64,000 nt of DNA, taken from NCBI RefSeq assembly GCF_002878395.1, contig NC_061119.1:42603770-42667769 (forward strand), read 5' to 3'. The translations under genes were made by a program, and so were the position numbers. How positions within the stretch are numbered: position 1 is the stretch's first letter; each line of letters starts with the position of its first letter. The notes beneath the pieces were generated by a model that made no database searches, was not told where the DNA came from, and saw only the letters and a program-made list of their open reading frames with translations. Shown here one piece after another: positions 1 through 12,704 of the stretch. The DNA comes from Capsicum annuum. Its lineage: Eukaryota; Streptophyta; Magnoliopsida; Solanales; Solanaceae.

Positions 1-2004
1 TATTCTTTAAAAAATATTCTAAGTTAGAAAAAGAAAATCCTTTAAACTCTAATTTTATGTAACATCTTTCTTTCATAAAAATTATTAATACCTATTATCC
101 ATTCTCATCTATGGTCATTTGATTTTTAAAAGGCCTATATTGTTGTCACTTGGCCTTATTTTCTCTTAATACTAAACATATTTTTTATTATTTTAATAAA
201 ATAAACCACTATACTCCCAATTTTTAAAATATGTACTTCACATCAATTCATAAAATAAACACACTAAATTCAAATAGAAAATAAAAGATAAATTACTTAA
301 ATAGAATGTTATAATAATATTATTATTAAAAAGAAAGGATGAAGCCTCCACATTTAGCCAAGTGGCATCCTACAAATAATTCATTTGGCATCTTATCACC
401 AAGAATTAGTTAAATTAGTTAGTCGTTATTATAAATTATTCTTTTAAATTTGTAAAACGGACAAGATATTAATCTAATAAAATATTTTTTCTTACAAAAT
501 CCATCGTCGGGAGAAAATGGGATTGTTTTTAACTGGTCATTTGTTATTCCATTTTTTTTAATAAAAACTGAAACCAAGATTAATATAATAATAATAATAA
601 TATAAAAAAAAAACGTTTGATGCTTCTTGGGCAATGGGGTGGTCTTTGTTTTAATTGATCTTTTTAAGAAAAATAGTCATTTGTTATTCCATTTTATAGC
701 AAAAAAAATTGGGAAGTTGCCAACACCAAATACAATTTCCTTGCATGTCACTTTTACATTCTCCACTTAATTTGCCTTTTTTAACTGATTTTTACTTTCT
801 GTATGAATTTTTAAAAACAAAAATTAACCTGCATTTTTCACAAATACCAAAACTAATAAAGCCTAATTATGTTTTAAAAAAAAACTGTGTAATTACTTGA
901 ATTCTGAAATTATAATATTTCTTTTAGCATTTTAAAATATATTTTCTCATAAATAATTAAAAAAAAATTAAAAACTTTTCACAAACCATACTTATCATCA
1001 GAATCTCCATGTTTCCCACAAAATATGATTTTAGTAAGTCACACAAACTGTCTTTACATTTCAAATTGTGATTTCAATAGTTCGAACATTTAAAAAAACT
1101 AAAAAAAAACAACCGTCAATTAAATTTAAAAAACAGTATTTCTCTCATCTCTTTCTCTTCCCAACTTCTCTCCTATCTCTTTCATTTACACTCCATTTGC
1201 AGATCAAAAGACAAAAAATAAAATATTTTTTTTAAGTTCATAGACAGAATGGGTTAAGAAAAATCCATATAAATTTGTGATAGATCATGGATAATGGAAG
1301 GGATTCAATTTATTTTGAATTATGAAGTTATTCAGTTATTTTAAAGTGTTATTTTTTCTACCTATGATGTTTAAAAAGTCTTTAAAGCCTATTTTAGTTC
1401 ACTCTCTTTCTCCATATGTTGCTTGGCTGTAATTAAACTTCAATACTTTTGGAGTTCAATTGGCATCACTATTGCAATAGCAAATGAAAAGGGAGTTTAA
1501 AAGTTCCCACTTTGAGTGATTTATATATGAATTCATCTATTTCTTTCTTATGCTAACGACTATAGATGCATGGAAGATTAATTTGGTATTTTTCATCCTC
1601 CCTTCTTCTCATCATATTAAAGGAATGAGGCTTTATAGGAGGTTCAGAGATCAACTCAGTACTTATCTAAGAAAAATAAAAAAAATAAAAAAAATGAATC
1701 ATAAAGCAGAGTAGGGCTAATTGAAAATTAAGTTTGATCTTTTTGTTGGATCTATTTGTGTTTATAGAGAAGAAGTCTAATCTGCTTGATTAAGTTTTGA
1801 AAGAAGCAACATATTTGGTAATGGATTTGAGAAATAATTATCTTTTGTTACTATGTTTTCTTCACGTGCTTCATTGGTTTCACAACTATTTTCATGATGT
1901 TCTTGATTAATTATCATTTGATTTCTCTGCCTACCCGAGAAATCCTATAAACAACTATTTTTTACAACTATTTCTTTGTTTGGTTCAAGATTTATATATA
2001 AGAA
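1..2004. other. AT-rich intergenic stretch
   Basis: Very AT-rich sequence with many homopolymer runs and no reading frame that looks protein-coding. The few open frames are short and of low complexity. I see no recognisable RNA gene or clear transposon end. Confidence 0.6.
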
Positions 2005-2230
2005 TGTTACAATTTTCTCTATACTCTAGCACAAGATACTTTATTGCATTGTAGATGTGCATATTCTTATAGATGTTAGGAAGTTGTTTCATTATTTTAT
2101 TTATAACATTTCCTAACAGTGTTCTTTCATTGCTAATTTATAGAAACAAAGTTTGATCAGGTTTTAGCCCTTATGGCTCTGTTGTTGATTTCAGTTTACT
2201 CTTCTTAGTCATTGAGGTAATTTCGACAAC
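2005..2230. repeat. diverged direct repeat, copy 1
   Basis: This segment, beginning with a TGTTACAATTTTCTCT-like block and containing conserved stretches such as TTTCCTAACA and TTTACTCTTCT, recurs in the same orientation at about 4253-4475. The copies are clearly related by eye but diverged, with substitutions and small indels. They could be old LTR remnants or a segmental duplication; no coding content is seen inside either copy. Confidence 0.6.
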
Positions 2231-2976
2231 CATGTCGGTAACTTCTCTACAAGACGCTCATCTTCTAAGTAGTTACACTCTGTCCTGTAATTCAGTCACA
2301 AATATTTTCTGTATCTTCATGCGATATCACAATTCAGTTTTTAATTGAAATTCTGCAAATCAAGAGGCATGTCATGATGAAAAATTCAAAGGTAAAATCA
2401 CTATTCTTCTTCTTTCAACTCAATTTCTTCTTCTAAACAGAACTTTTCATAAGTCCTGACAATTCAAACTGCAAATCAAAATGTTAATGTTGTTTACTTA
2501 GAAAATTTTATTTTCATCAGTACCTTTTCTAATTTATGTTTATATGTATCTCAATTTATTTATGCAAAGATTACTCGCTCAATGTTTGATCGAAGAAAGA
2601 GATCTTTGTCAATTTCACAATGTTGTCTTTCACAAATCAGATTTTCTAGACCCAAATGTGATAAACAACTAGGTTTGTGATTTTGATATATCCATATACT
2701 TATCTAAACATATTTCTACACTTCTATTAATTTTCTAACAAAATTTGAATCATGAAATTCATGGGCTAAGTGAACATAATACAATGTACAAAATTTATGA
2801 TTTAGATACCACAACATATCATTTAATTAATTTGGTTTTCTGGGTTGTCTATTTCACAGAGTTTTATGCTTCGTGGTCCTTAAGATTAACTTTAAAAGAT
2901 ATAACTACATTACTCTATACATTCTGGAGACCTCATCCACCTTGATTTAGTGGTTAAAACTCATATATCCTTTGCA

Positions 2977-3197
2977 CAACTGAATACTGATTGCTCAAGA
3001 AAGAATGATATTTGCAACGAGGGTGGCATAGTGAGGGATAATGCTGGCAGATTCATCATATGTTTTACTGAGCCATTAGGACAAGGGTCCATTAATTGAG
3101 TAGTTACTAGAGCTCTTCTTTTTAGTGTGAAATGGTGTAACGAAAGGGGTTTCAATCACACTACTGCTGAGATAGATTCTCTACTGCTGCATAACTA
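2977..3197 (+). pseudogene. RNase H-like (RVT_3 type) relic of a non-LTR element
   Basis: In one + frame the sequence reads LNTDCS, then GGIVRDNAGRFI, then AEIDSLLL, with one in-frame stop in the middle. This is the order of the plant RNase H-like domain attached to LINE reverse transcriptases: LNxDGS, GG-vRD-xG and the downstream E/D of 'EvDSl'. The first motif has Cys where Gly is usual. Only about 70 residues are left and neighbouring reverse transcriptase is not visible, so this is a fossil fragment. It lies between the two copies of the direct repeat at 2005 and 4253. Confidence 0.55.
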
Positions 3198-4252
3198 AGT
3201 CAATAACATACCGCTTCCTCAAGGTAACTATAACTTTTTGGGTTCTAAAGGCAAATGAAATGCACCATTTTAGACTTTAAAACCTTTGAATTGGTGAAAG
3301 AATCAGTTATAGGCTACTACCAGAACTAAAAAATCATGTTATATTTCACATGTAAAGCTTATACTGAAACTTAATATAGAGACTATGGATCTGAAAACAT
3401 TCAAAGAGAGGAATTTTTAAGAATAAACCAATTTTCTTAAACCAAACGCAGAGCTATTTGCACAACTCTGTCTTCTTTGCCCTATGAAATTGTTAATATA
3501 ACTATTTTTGTTATTTTTTTTATTTCTTTTTGATTTGTGTGATCGTTAACAAAGATTAATTGGTAGAATGATATTAGAATCTCTTCGAAGAATAAACTTT
3601 TGGGGCTAATAAATATAGTATCTTTTTCCAGTTTCATCTTTTCGTACTTCTAATTAAAATTGATATTATGCCTTATGTTTAGGATGAGTATGAGTTTTGG
3701 TTGCTTAAATAAATCTTTATGTCCTTATTTCGATACATTCTGGGAGGGCCTGAACTACTTGGGAATAAAAGAACAACTTCCTTATAGTTTGTAGAAAAAT
3801 AATTGACATGCGTATACAATTATGGCAACGGTTTGCTTTAGATAACGGTATTCTTTGAATATTACTGTTTGATTCTTCCGTATTTATGTGTTTGTTGTGT
3901 AATATCAACGATTAACTCTTTCTTCTTTTAAGCATTGCGCATTTGAGGTGCAAGGTCTACGAGATATTTTTGCATTCAATATGTTTGATATAAAATAAAG
4001 TGATTCTTGCATTTGAATAAAGATTAATTTAAGTAGAATATGGTGCGTAACAATTTTTTTCATGACGATGTACTTTATAAATTCTTCCCACTAAGCTATT
4101 ATTAGACAATGTTGTTGGTTTCCTTCTATTTCATGTGTTGCCTTATGTATCTCTATATGACCATAGTTTGAACTTGCGGTAATGTTATACTTGCCAAAGT
4201 ATTGTAGTTCTTTGTGAATTGATTCCAAAAAAGGTTAAGATACGTATAACAA
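3198..4252. other. intergenic, nothing recognised
   Basis: AT-rich sequence without a convincing coding frame, RNA gene or transposon terminus. It separates the RNase H relic from the second copy of the direct repeat. Confidence 0.5.
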
Positions 4253-4475
4253 TGTTAGAATTTTCTCTGCACTCTAGCATAAGATACTCAAATGCAGATG
4301 TGCATATGCTGATAGATATTAGGATGTTGTTTTATTATTCTATTTATACTATTTCCTAACATCATTATTTCATAACAAATTTATAGAAATAAAGTTAGAT
4401 CATATTTCAGCCTCGATGACATGGTTGTTTATTTCAATTTACTCTTCTCGGTCATTTGATGTAATTTTGGCAATA
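4253..4475. repeat. diverged direct repeat, copy 2
   Basis: Second copy of the repeat at 2005-2230, same orientation, about 2.25 kb downstream. Shared blocks include the opening TGTTAGAATTTTCTCT and the closing TTTACTCTTCTCGGTCATT. The copies bracket the RNase H-like relic. Confidence 0.6.
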
Positions 4476-5650
4476 AATTTTTCAAATTTAATCAGTAAGA
4501 CATAACATTCTATGATTAAATCCGTATACAGGACAATTTAAAGTTTTGTGTTTTGGATTAGCAAGTATTTATTTTATTTTTTGGAATTACTATTAAAATA
4601 GGTTATTTTTGGGTAACTACTGAATTTTATGGATTTACACGTGATTGTGCCGTTTTTAGACTTTTTGTCTTTTTCTGAAAGAACCTGAATCTAATCTACA
4701 ATTAGCGCTTTTTCTTCTTTTTTAATTGGTTCTGTTTTTGTAATTATTTGAAGAATTTAAATGAACCAAAATCTTTCTATCAGCGTTTGAAGTATTGAAT
4801 AATAGATCTTTAAATTGGCTTTACAACGTTGTAATGGTGGTCAGACAAAACATAGAAATATTGTGGCTACTGCTTTACACATTCACTCAGGCAATGTTGG
4901 CACGTATGGTGATGCGAGAGATGCAGTCACGGCACGATAACTTTAGTATGCTGGATTGCCATATTTAGCCTTTAATAGTGTCGATCAATGTGTGTTTTTG
5001 AAACCTGATAATGCAGATATAAAATCTCCATAATCTACTGTGTATTTTCTACTTTCACTACAAGATGAAGAACATGTATTTTTTTAATCTAACTTGACGA
5101 AATTAGTAGCTATCATAAGTAAGGGGTGTGTCCTCACCAATACTTAGACCGAAATACTACGTATATAGAAGATTTTAAGATAAAATTTAAATATATTGAA
5201 TATTCAGATCTGCACTCATTTTATTTAGTTACTCAATCACACGATATGGTATTAATCAACAAGCAATATTTCTTTGTTAAAGAGCTTCTTTTTATAAAAC
5301 TCTCCTTCGACCACAATGGGCAGTAAATTGCCTCATCTCTGAAGTGGAGTGAATATCAATATAATTCTCACGTCTAAGGAATACTACCAGATTTGGTTGA
5401 CCCATTTTGTACTTAATTATTAATTGGAGCCAAGTACGATTAGCCTAATTTTTATCAGTTTAATGTCAACCCAAAAAGAAATATTATATTTTTATTTTTA
5501 CCTCTAAACTCCTACAAACTGTAAGACACTCCCTATTTTTTAGATTTCAAAAGATTATTTCATGAGATACATCTTCTCCTTTAGGTCAATTTTCTCTTTA
5601 ATCGTAGGTTCCTTCTTTCACATTGAAATATAAGTTCATATGCATATAAG
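4476..5650. other. intergenic, nothing recognised
   Basis: AT-rich, with short open frames only. It ends where the 5' LTR of the Athila-like element begins. Confidence 0.5.
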
Positions 5651-7138
5651 TGATGTGTGAGTAGATGCTAACACATTTGAGGATTTTGACTAAGAATAAT
5701 TGCAAAGTCTTAAGCAACTTTTGTCATTTTTAATTATTTTCTATTTGATATTGCAGTAAAAGTCAAGATGCAAGAGAACCAGCAATAAAGAAAGTAAAAG
5801 AGTTAATTTTTGAGCAAGTAGAGAGGGAAGTATAGCTGACAACTTGTCTGATAAGTCATCAGCCTTGTGATAAGCTATCAGAGTTACCGTTAGCCTTAGA
5901 CAAAGAATGAGCTTCAGCTGGAATTCGTGATGACATTTGTGATAGGCTGTCAAAGTGTGATAAGTCATTAGGCTCATCGTTAGACTTAGGAAGAGAATGG
6001 AATTTAAAGTGAAGAAGCGACGATAATTTTGATAAGTCATCATATGTCAGATAAGCCGTCACATCTCATCGTCAACCTAATGCAGAGATTTTCAAAAGTG
6101 AAGATGAGCTGACGACATTCCTAATAAGTCATCAGACTCCTGATAAGCCGTCACACACATCGTCGCATGTCCGAGAAAATACTGTGATCTATGATATTGT
6201 TTCCATAATTAGGCTGAAGTATTTAAAGCATATTTTAGGATTTTCTAATCAAGGGGGAACGGACGTTTTGAGAATCTCTTCTCTCTAGTTTTCTGACTTG
6301 AACTTTACAATTATTTTTGGAGAGATTATTACAATTGTTTTGGGATTTTCTACTATGAATCAAATCTGAGAAACACTTGTTGCTATTCATCTTGCTGTAA
6401 GTTCATATATCAAACTATGAATTCAACTTGTTATCTTGATTATTTTATTACGAGTAGCTAAATTTCCTTAACCCGAGTTGTGGGATCTATGGGTTTGGGT
6501 TTGTAACGTAACTAAGTGTTTAAGATTCTAACGGTGGTAGAAACTTCTTGTTAATTTCATTATTTTATACTCTAATTATTGGTTGCAAACAATAGACCTT
6601 GCTTACTAGTGATTTGCTTGAGATAAGAAATCAAACCTAGTAAGAAGTGAATTATCAACAGGGACTTGCAAGCATCAAACTTTCATTTAATAATTAATGT
6701 TGTAACAAGATTAATTAACTTGAGATAACATCCTATTATGAAATATAAATTCCTTAAGTTCGAGAGAATTAGGTGGTTAAATGTCTAAATAGGTTGAGAA
6801 ACATTTAGACATAACTTCGACAAGGATAGTCTATTGTTCCTACTTACCACAAAAATCTTGAACCGCTACTAGCGTCTGTCAAATCTCAACACCCATAGTG
6901 AACATAACTCTGATTTTCCTTATCATATTGATTTCAAACACTGAATTGAGAAGTAATTATCTGTTACCTTTCCAAAAAACCCCATTCACAGAAAATTGAT
7001 AACTATCAGTTGATTAATTTGCAGAAAACTCAAATTCACACCAGATTCCCTATAGAATTCGACCCCAACCTCGTTGGGTTATATATTGACAACGATCGCT
7101 TAAATTCTCGTAAGAGAGGTGTAGTTTGAGCTTTATCA
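5651..7138 (+). repeat. 5' LTR of Athila-like element
   Basis: Starts TGATGTGTGAG and ends TTTATCA just before the tRNA-Asp primer site. The first ~960 bp match the sequence at 14215-15175 in direct orientation. Between 5830 and 6170 it holds many short copies of a GATAAGYCRTCA-like motif in a TGACGAC..TGATAAG..GTCGTCA context. Confidence 0.85.
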
Positions 7139-7142
7139 AAAA

Positions 7143-7160
7143 TGGTGCCGTTGCCGGGGA
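7143..7160 (+). promoter_or_regulatory. primer-binding site (tRNA-Asp)
   Basis: TGGTGCCGTTGCCGGGGA, four bases after the LTR end, is complementary to the CCA end of plant tRNA-Asp except for one base (T where C is expected). This site primes minus-strand synthesis in Athila-type elements. Confidence 0.85.
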
Positions 7161-7333
7161 ATACGGTTGTAAATTGAAGTTGTGTGCGCTAATTGACTAT
7201 TAGTCAAGTTTTCTAGTTTTACGTTTATTTGTTGTTTTTGTTTGCTGTAGGATTTTTGTGGTGCATGCCAAGAACCAGAAGTTCTGGAGAACCATTATTA
7301 CCATTTAATCTGAAACCATAACTAATCAGTAGA

Positions 7334-9054
7334 ATGGCAGACCAGCAGGAGGCTGACAGGTTAGCAGCCTTAGCTAGAGCTAAGGTGAATATGCAGAATA
7401 ACGGTCAACAAGTACGGCATCCAAATCCTGAGGATGATGACTTGGGAGACGAAGAGTTGCTAAACCCTGGTAACCCAAGGCGTGAAGAGCAAATAGCTGC
7501 ACCAGTACAACATAATGCTAATAGAAACCATCCGTTCCAAGGAAGGCAAGATCACCAGCCGGTCCAGTATGACCTCAATGATGATGCTGATGGAATGGAT
7601 GTAGCAGGTTCAATGAGTGCAATTATTCCTCAACCGTTAGCACCTAAGGCAAAATTCAACATTACGATTACTATGATTCAACTTTTTAATTTGAAGGGGT
7701 TGTTTGGTGGCCTTCCTGGGGACGATCCGAACTTGCATCTGGTGAACTTTGTCACCATTTGTAAATCTTTTGATAACCCAGGAGTGGGTCAGAATGCTAT
7801 CCATTTGAGATTGTTTCCGCTGTCTCTGTCTGGGGAGGCAACATTGTGGCTTAATAAGCTGGCACCCGATTCTATAACCAACTGGAGGCAGTTGAAAGGA
7901 TCTTTCCTAAAAGGTTCTTTCCACCTTCCAGGAGGGTATAGTTGAGGGATGAGATCAGCAATATTAGAAAGCTCCCAACTGAAGCCGTGCATGAAACCTG
8001 GGAGAGATTCAAAAATAAGATGACGTAGTGTCCGAACCACAACATGATGGACATATACTTGATGGAGACTTTGTATAGGGATCTTAACTCTGTGGCAAAA
8101 CCGATTGTAGATAATGCTGCTGGTGGTTCGTTTATTAGTCTTACATTCCTAGAGGCTTCAGAAATGCTTGAGAGAATAACCAAACTGAGTCGGGCATGGC
8201 ATACCAGGGACTCTTTGGTAGAAAGCCCCACTATTTTTGTTGGTATGACTACAGAACAACACAGAAAAGATGAGGAGGGTGATCAAGACATGACTCACCT
8301 AAAAATGCAGATGGACTTGCTAACCAAGCATTTACTATCAGGCAAAACTAAGAAAGTGAAGGTTGTGGGATCGTAGAGCAAAGTGAAGTCTGACTCAGAA
8401 AAAGAAGCAAACTATGTAAATAACTAGGGGGTTTTCCAAGGCAATAGCCAAGGAAATCAAGGTCGGGCTTATTATGACAAGACTGGATATAAGAACCAGG
8501 AGTAAGGTAATCTGAGAAGCAATAATGATGGGAGTGGGCAATATGTCCCTCCTGAAAATCGTGAGGCTGTTACAACAAGTTTTGAAAAGATGTCCCTAGA
8601 GGACATGATGGCTAAATTGTTAAAGGGAGTGGAGGCTACCAACTCAGGGGTGGCTACCATGAAGGCCGATCTGTCCTCTACGAGTCAGTTGGTAAACTCG
8701 GACTCCACTTCGATCAAACAGCTAGAACAACAAATGAGCTAACTCTACGCAGTGCTGAACCAGAGAAATAATGAAACGTTACATTGTGATATAATTCAAA
8801 ATCCGTGGAATGATGGTTCATGTATGGCGATTACCACTAGAAGTGGTAAGATATTATCTGGCCCTTCTGTAGGCAAAGGTGGAGTTAAAGATATGACTGA
8901 AGCAGATGATGAACCCAAAGAAGAATGTCTAGTGGAGTCTGGGAAGCTGGATGGTTCTGATGATGCTCCGAAACAAGGAAAAGAGAAGGAAAAGGAAGTA
9001 GTGGTGAAAACTCTCCCAAGACCACCACCTCCCTTTCCTCAAAGATTGAAGTAG
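7334..9054 (+). pseudogene. gag-like region of Athila-like element, frame-broken
   Basis: The first open frame (7334-7945, about 203 residues) has an acidic, Gln/Asn-rich N-terminus followed by the retrotransposon gag core (LKGLFGGLPGDDPNLHL, then LRLFPLSLSGEATLWLNKL). It breaks near 7945, and gag-like sequence continues in another frame (8044-8376 and 8752-9054, the latter ending in a Lys/Glu- and Pro-rich tail before protease). Several in-frame stops lie between these pieces. A zinc knuckle is not visible, which is common in Athila gag. The product would have formed the particle core; this copy cannot make it. Confidence 0.75.
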
Positions 9055-9252
9055 AAGGTCGATGACATAAAATTTAATAAATTCATGGCAATATTAAAGT
9101 AGTTAACGATAAATGTGCCTTTGGTAGAGGCCCTCGAGCAAATGCCAGGACATGTTAAATTCATGAAGGACCTTGTGATGAAGAAAAGAGTGTTGAGCTA
9201 CTAACCGGAGGATAATCTCCACCACTGTAGTGTTATTTCTACACGATCCTTA

Positions 9253-9753
9253 GTGCAGAAGAAGGCTGACCCTAGAGCATTTACTATTCCATGTACAATT
9301 GGGTCTCTCAATTTTACTAAGGCCCTATGTGATCTGAGGGCGAGCATAAATCTGATGTCGCTAGCCGTGTATAAAAAGCTAGTTTTGGGGGATCCTATCC
9401 CGACAAACATACGATTGGTGATGGTGGATAGGTCTGTAAAGCAGCCAGTGGGAATATTACATGATGTATTGGTAAAGGTGGCCGACTTTATACTTTCTGC
9501 TGATTTTGTAGTCCTAGACTATGAGGTGGATTTTAAAGTACCCATCATTTTGGGTAAACCATTCCTTGCTGCTGGGAGAGTAGTAGTGAACATGGGGCTG
9601 AATGAGCTAACGTTCAGGTTCAATGACAAAGAAGCAAGATTCAAAATGCACTCATCCATGACACAACAAAAGGAGATGAGTGTCTTCTTAATCGTAGATG
9701 TATTTTATAAAGATGGGAAAGAGGTAGCAGCATGGTGTCTTGACGAAGTCTGA
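9253..9753 (+). pseudogene. retropepsin-like aspartic protease fragment
   Basis: About 166 residues in one frame. The region around ALCDLRASINLMSLAVYKKL corresponds to the Athila/Gypsy protease active site, normally D-[LF]-G-A-S; here Gly is replaced by Arg, which should disable it. Downstream VVLDYEVDFKVPIILGKPFL is the typical second conserved block (ILGRPFL). The frame matches the later gag pieces, so gag and protease were probably one polyprotein. Normally reverse transcriptase would follow; here the ORF ends at 9753 and non-coding sequence begins. Confidence 0.8.
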
Positions 9754-10569
9754 GTAGTCAAGATAACTTAGTCGTGCCGCGACATTAAATTAGGCGCTAT
9801 TAAGAAGCAACCCAAAATTTTTATATTTAAACACAAGTTGTTTTAATTTATTTAGATAGAAAGCATAATGAACTGAAGAGGTATGCAGGGGTCTAGGTAA
9901 AAATTGATGAAGTCAGCCAAAGGACCCTGACGATAGATATGATGAGTTATCACAATTATGATAAGCCATCAGATATGTCGTCAGAAAATCCAAAATAAGG
10001 CAACACTCTGCCTAAGGTTGACGACATCTGTGATGATTTATCAGACATCTGATAAGCCATCAGGTAATCTTGGACCTAAATACTGAAAAATTTAACCCGG
10101 CCCACAATTAAACCTTTTCACCTTCCCACGTATCTCCTTTCTTTTCTTTAAGTTTTATTTCCTTTCATATTTAGTTTATTTACTTACTCTTTTCAAAATA
10201 AATTCCTAAGTAAAACAAGAAAAATATGTTACCCTGTGAAGTGTGGGTTTGAAATCAAGATCAAGAGCTCTTCTTTCATCTATTACTTCCTCTCACTCGC
10301 TTAGCCAAGTGAAGTCGCCTATCAGGTATGCTCATAACTCAACTCTCTTCTTCATTAGGTAAGTGATGCAACTGAGGTAAATCTTAGTTTCAAAGGGATT
10401 GAGGCAAACTTAACTTGCCATTGTGTGAAAAATAGAATCTAGGGTGTATAGTGCTACATTATGCATAAAAACCTAGGGATTAGCTCAAGAACACAACTCC
10501 ATGTGATTCTAAGAAGAAAGTGGGTTGATAATCAAGACTAAAACTGAGCTGGAGGTTGTATTCTGAGCT

Positions 10570-10624
10570 GACGACGTATTTGATAAGCTATCACATTTGT
10601 GATGGCTTATTAGACTATGTCGTC
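10570..10624. repeat. imperfect palindrome (hairpin) 1
   Basis: The outer arms are GACGAC and GTCGTC; inside, TTGATAAGC and TCACA face TGTGA and GCTTATTA. The 55-base segment could fold into a long hairpin in RNA or single-stranded DNA. Confidence 0.6.
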
Positions 10625-10662
10625 ATAAGTTGAGAAAAATAAGCCTATTCTGTTTAAGGCTG

Positions 10663-10717
10663 GCGACACGAATGATAAGTTATCATATTTGTGATGACTT
10701 ATCAGAACATGTTGTCA
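10663..10717. repeat. imperfect palindrome (hairpin) 2
   Basis: Second hairpin-type unit about 95 bases further on: TGATAAGTTATCA is followed by TGATGACTTATCA within flanking GCGACA and TTGTCA arms. It is clearly related to hairpin 1 and to the LTR motifs. Confidence 0.55.
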
Positions 10718-10839
10718 CAACTTTGATTTGATACAATTGTGAACCTCTTTTGAGGGACATGGAATTATAATGACTGAACTTCTTAAGTTGGATGATCATG
10801 AGTGCTAAATGAGTACTTTCTTTTGCTACAGGTCTTATA

Positions 10840-12704
10840 ATGGCACCCAAAGGTAAAAGCCCCAAACCTACAAAGAAAGTGATAAAGAAGAGTGTACCTC
10901 GGAGACTATTTGATGAAGAATCCGATTATAAGGAGGGGGAGCCACTACTCAGGAAGAAAAGGAAAAAAAAAAGCCAGAAAAAGCCTTCGCCACCTCCACC
11001 AGTTGAGGTGGAGGAGAGTTAAGAACGTGATACTAAAGCAAAAACACCACGTAGCAGTACAACTTCTGAGCATCCTGAGTCTGGGGAGCCTGAGTCTGAG
11101 CAACCTAAATCTGAGGGACCATCATCTGATTCCCCTTCTACTGAGCAACAGGATGATGAAGAATCTACGATTCGGGGAACTCTGGTTAAATGCAAGAACC
11201 CCAGGGTCTGAGACAGTACTAGGTGGCAAATTCCCAAGGCACAGAAAATCTTCTATGATGGGCTTCTCAGAACTAAAAGAAGGACCATTAAAAGGTCAAT
11301 CTTTGAAAAAATAAAGATCATCACTATTGGGTTGAGCAGATATCCTAAAGTGGAGTAGAAATTCTGAGTCTACGACTTGGGATGGACCGCTAAAAGAGGA
11401 AACTCATTTTGCCCTACACTGGTTTGGTAGTTCTATGCAAACTATCAGGCTCGATTGGAGAACATGTGCAAAGAAGGGGAGAAATTAGCAGATCAACCCT
11501 TGTTGGATAAAGTTCCAGTACAGGGTGTGATAGTAGATCTCTCAGAAACAACAATCAACAGATTTCTTCATGGCCCCAAATTTATTCCTCAGGCTACTTC
11601 ACCTATATTCTATGCTCGGTTGAAGCATCGTGCAAATCAACAATCTTAGTTAGCCACCCTCATAGCTGAAGGAAAGCCTGAATGGCTGACCAACCTGAAT
11701 GAAAGAATTTTTAAGGCCTCCCTGACTCAAGCACCCATTTAATGCCTATCGAGAGAGATAATATCCTTGGAGACGATAGAGCAATACTGGTCGCAAATCT
11801 TATGGCTAAAATCAACTTGAACTTTGGAGAAATCATTGCTGAGGAGATAAAAATTTGAATCTCAAGGCCCGACACAGCATATCCTTTCCCTTGTCTAATT
11901 ACGAGGTTGTGTAAGGCAGCCAATGTACCTGAAGTTGCAGGGATAGACAACGAACTAGCTGTCAAGAAGACCCACAACCCCATCCGATATGATAAAAATC
12001 AGCCGAGGCTGATACTTGATAGAGGAGAAGGGGTTGCAACAGATCCACCAGTTACAGATACCAGCTCAACACCTAATGTAGAGGTGCCGGATTCTGAAGC
12101 TGCACTACCGACATCCCCAACACTAGCAGACTTAGTGCCTATAAATGAAATAAATCCTTCAGCTGCTGTGTTTACCATAAATTTTGCCTTCAACCTGATG
12201 AGTTTTAGGAGATTGGCAAAATAAGCCAACTGGTGCGAGGCTCAGCTACAACTTTTTGCTAAGCAATTTGCCTCTGCGGTAGATAAGAGGATTAGGTCAC
12301 ACTTGAGCCCTCTAGAGCCTTGCCCGGTTGGATTGATGAGTTAGAAAACCGTTTCAATACATGGTTAAGAGAAATGTTGGGGTCAGACCTTGTATAATTT
12401 AGATCATCCCTGGACAAGGTAAAGGAGGATGTTAGAGTATTACAATAGCACCAACTTATCGTGTAGGCAGACCCAGCTGTTGATGAGTCTGAGGGTGAAA
12501 TCCCATTGCTTGATCTCACGGGGGAACCAATGAAGAAAAAGAAGAAGAAGGGCGAGAAGAAAGGTAAGGGTAAGAGAGAAAGTCCTGATAGCGATGAAGA
12601 AAGAAAAATGGAGAAAAGGGCAAGAAAGAAGGCTGAAAAAAAGGAGACGAAGAAGGCGATGATCGAGTCCCTAGATGAAAATGAGAAATGGGAGGAGGCC
12701 CTAT
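10840..12704 (+). pseudogene. env-position ORF ('plant transposon protein' type), broken
   Basis: The ATG at 10840 opens a very basic, Lys- and Pro-rich N-terminus followed, after a stop at 11020-11022, in the same frame by a Glu/Ser/Pro-rich low-complexity stretch. A second piece of the same frame (11455-11649) contains VIVDLSETTINRFLHGPKF, which I recognise as the conserved block of the putative plant transposon protein family found between pol and the 3' LTR in nightshade Athila-like elements. Later pieces (11907-12224 and 12506-12706, ending in a Lys/Glu coiled-coil-like tract) lie in other frames. Its function is not established; no transmembrane segment supporting an envelope role is visible. 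Confidence 0.65.

Larger units (their letters stand above)
9754..10839 (+). other. internal spacer of Athila-like element where pol is missing
   Basis: About 1.1 kb without protein motifs sits where pol is expected. It carries the same GATAAG/TCATCA motif family as the LTR, at about 9930-10070 and 10560-10720, including two imperfect palindromes. Confidence 0.65.

Noticed and set aside
5741..6043. 100-codon minus-strand frame in the 5' LTR
   Set aside because: Made of the short GATAAG-type repeats; its copy in the other LTR is broken. A repeat artefact.
10840..12704. Env protein of an endogenous retrovirus
   Set aside because: Only its position fits; no signal peptide, membrane segment or fusion-type motif is visible, so I describe it only as an env-position ORF.
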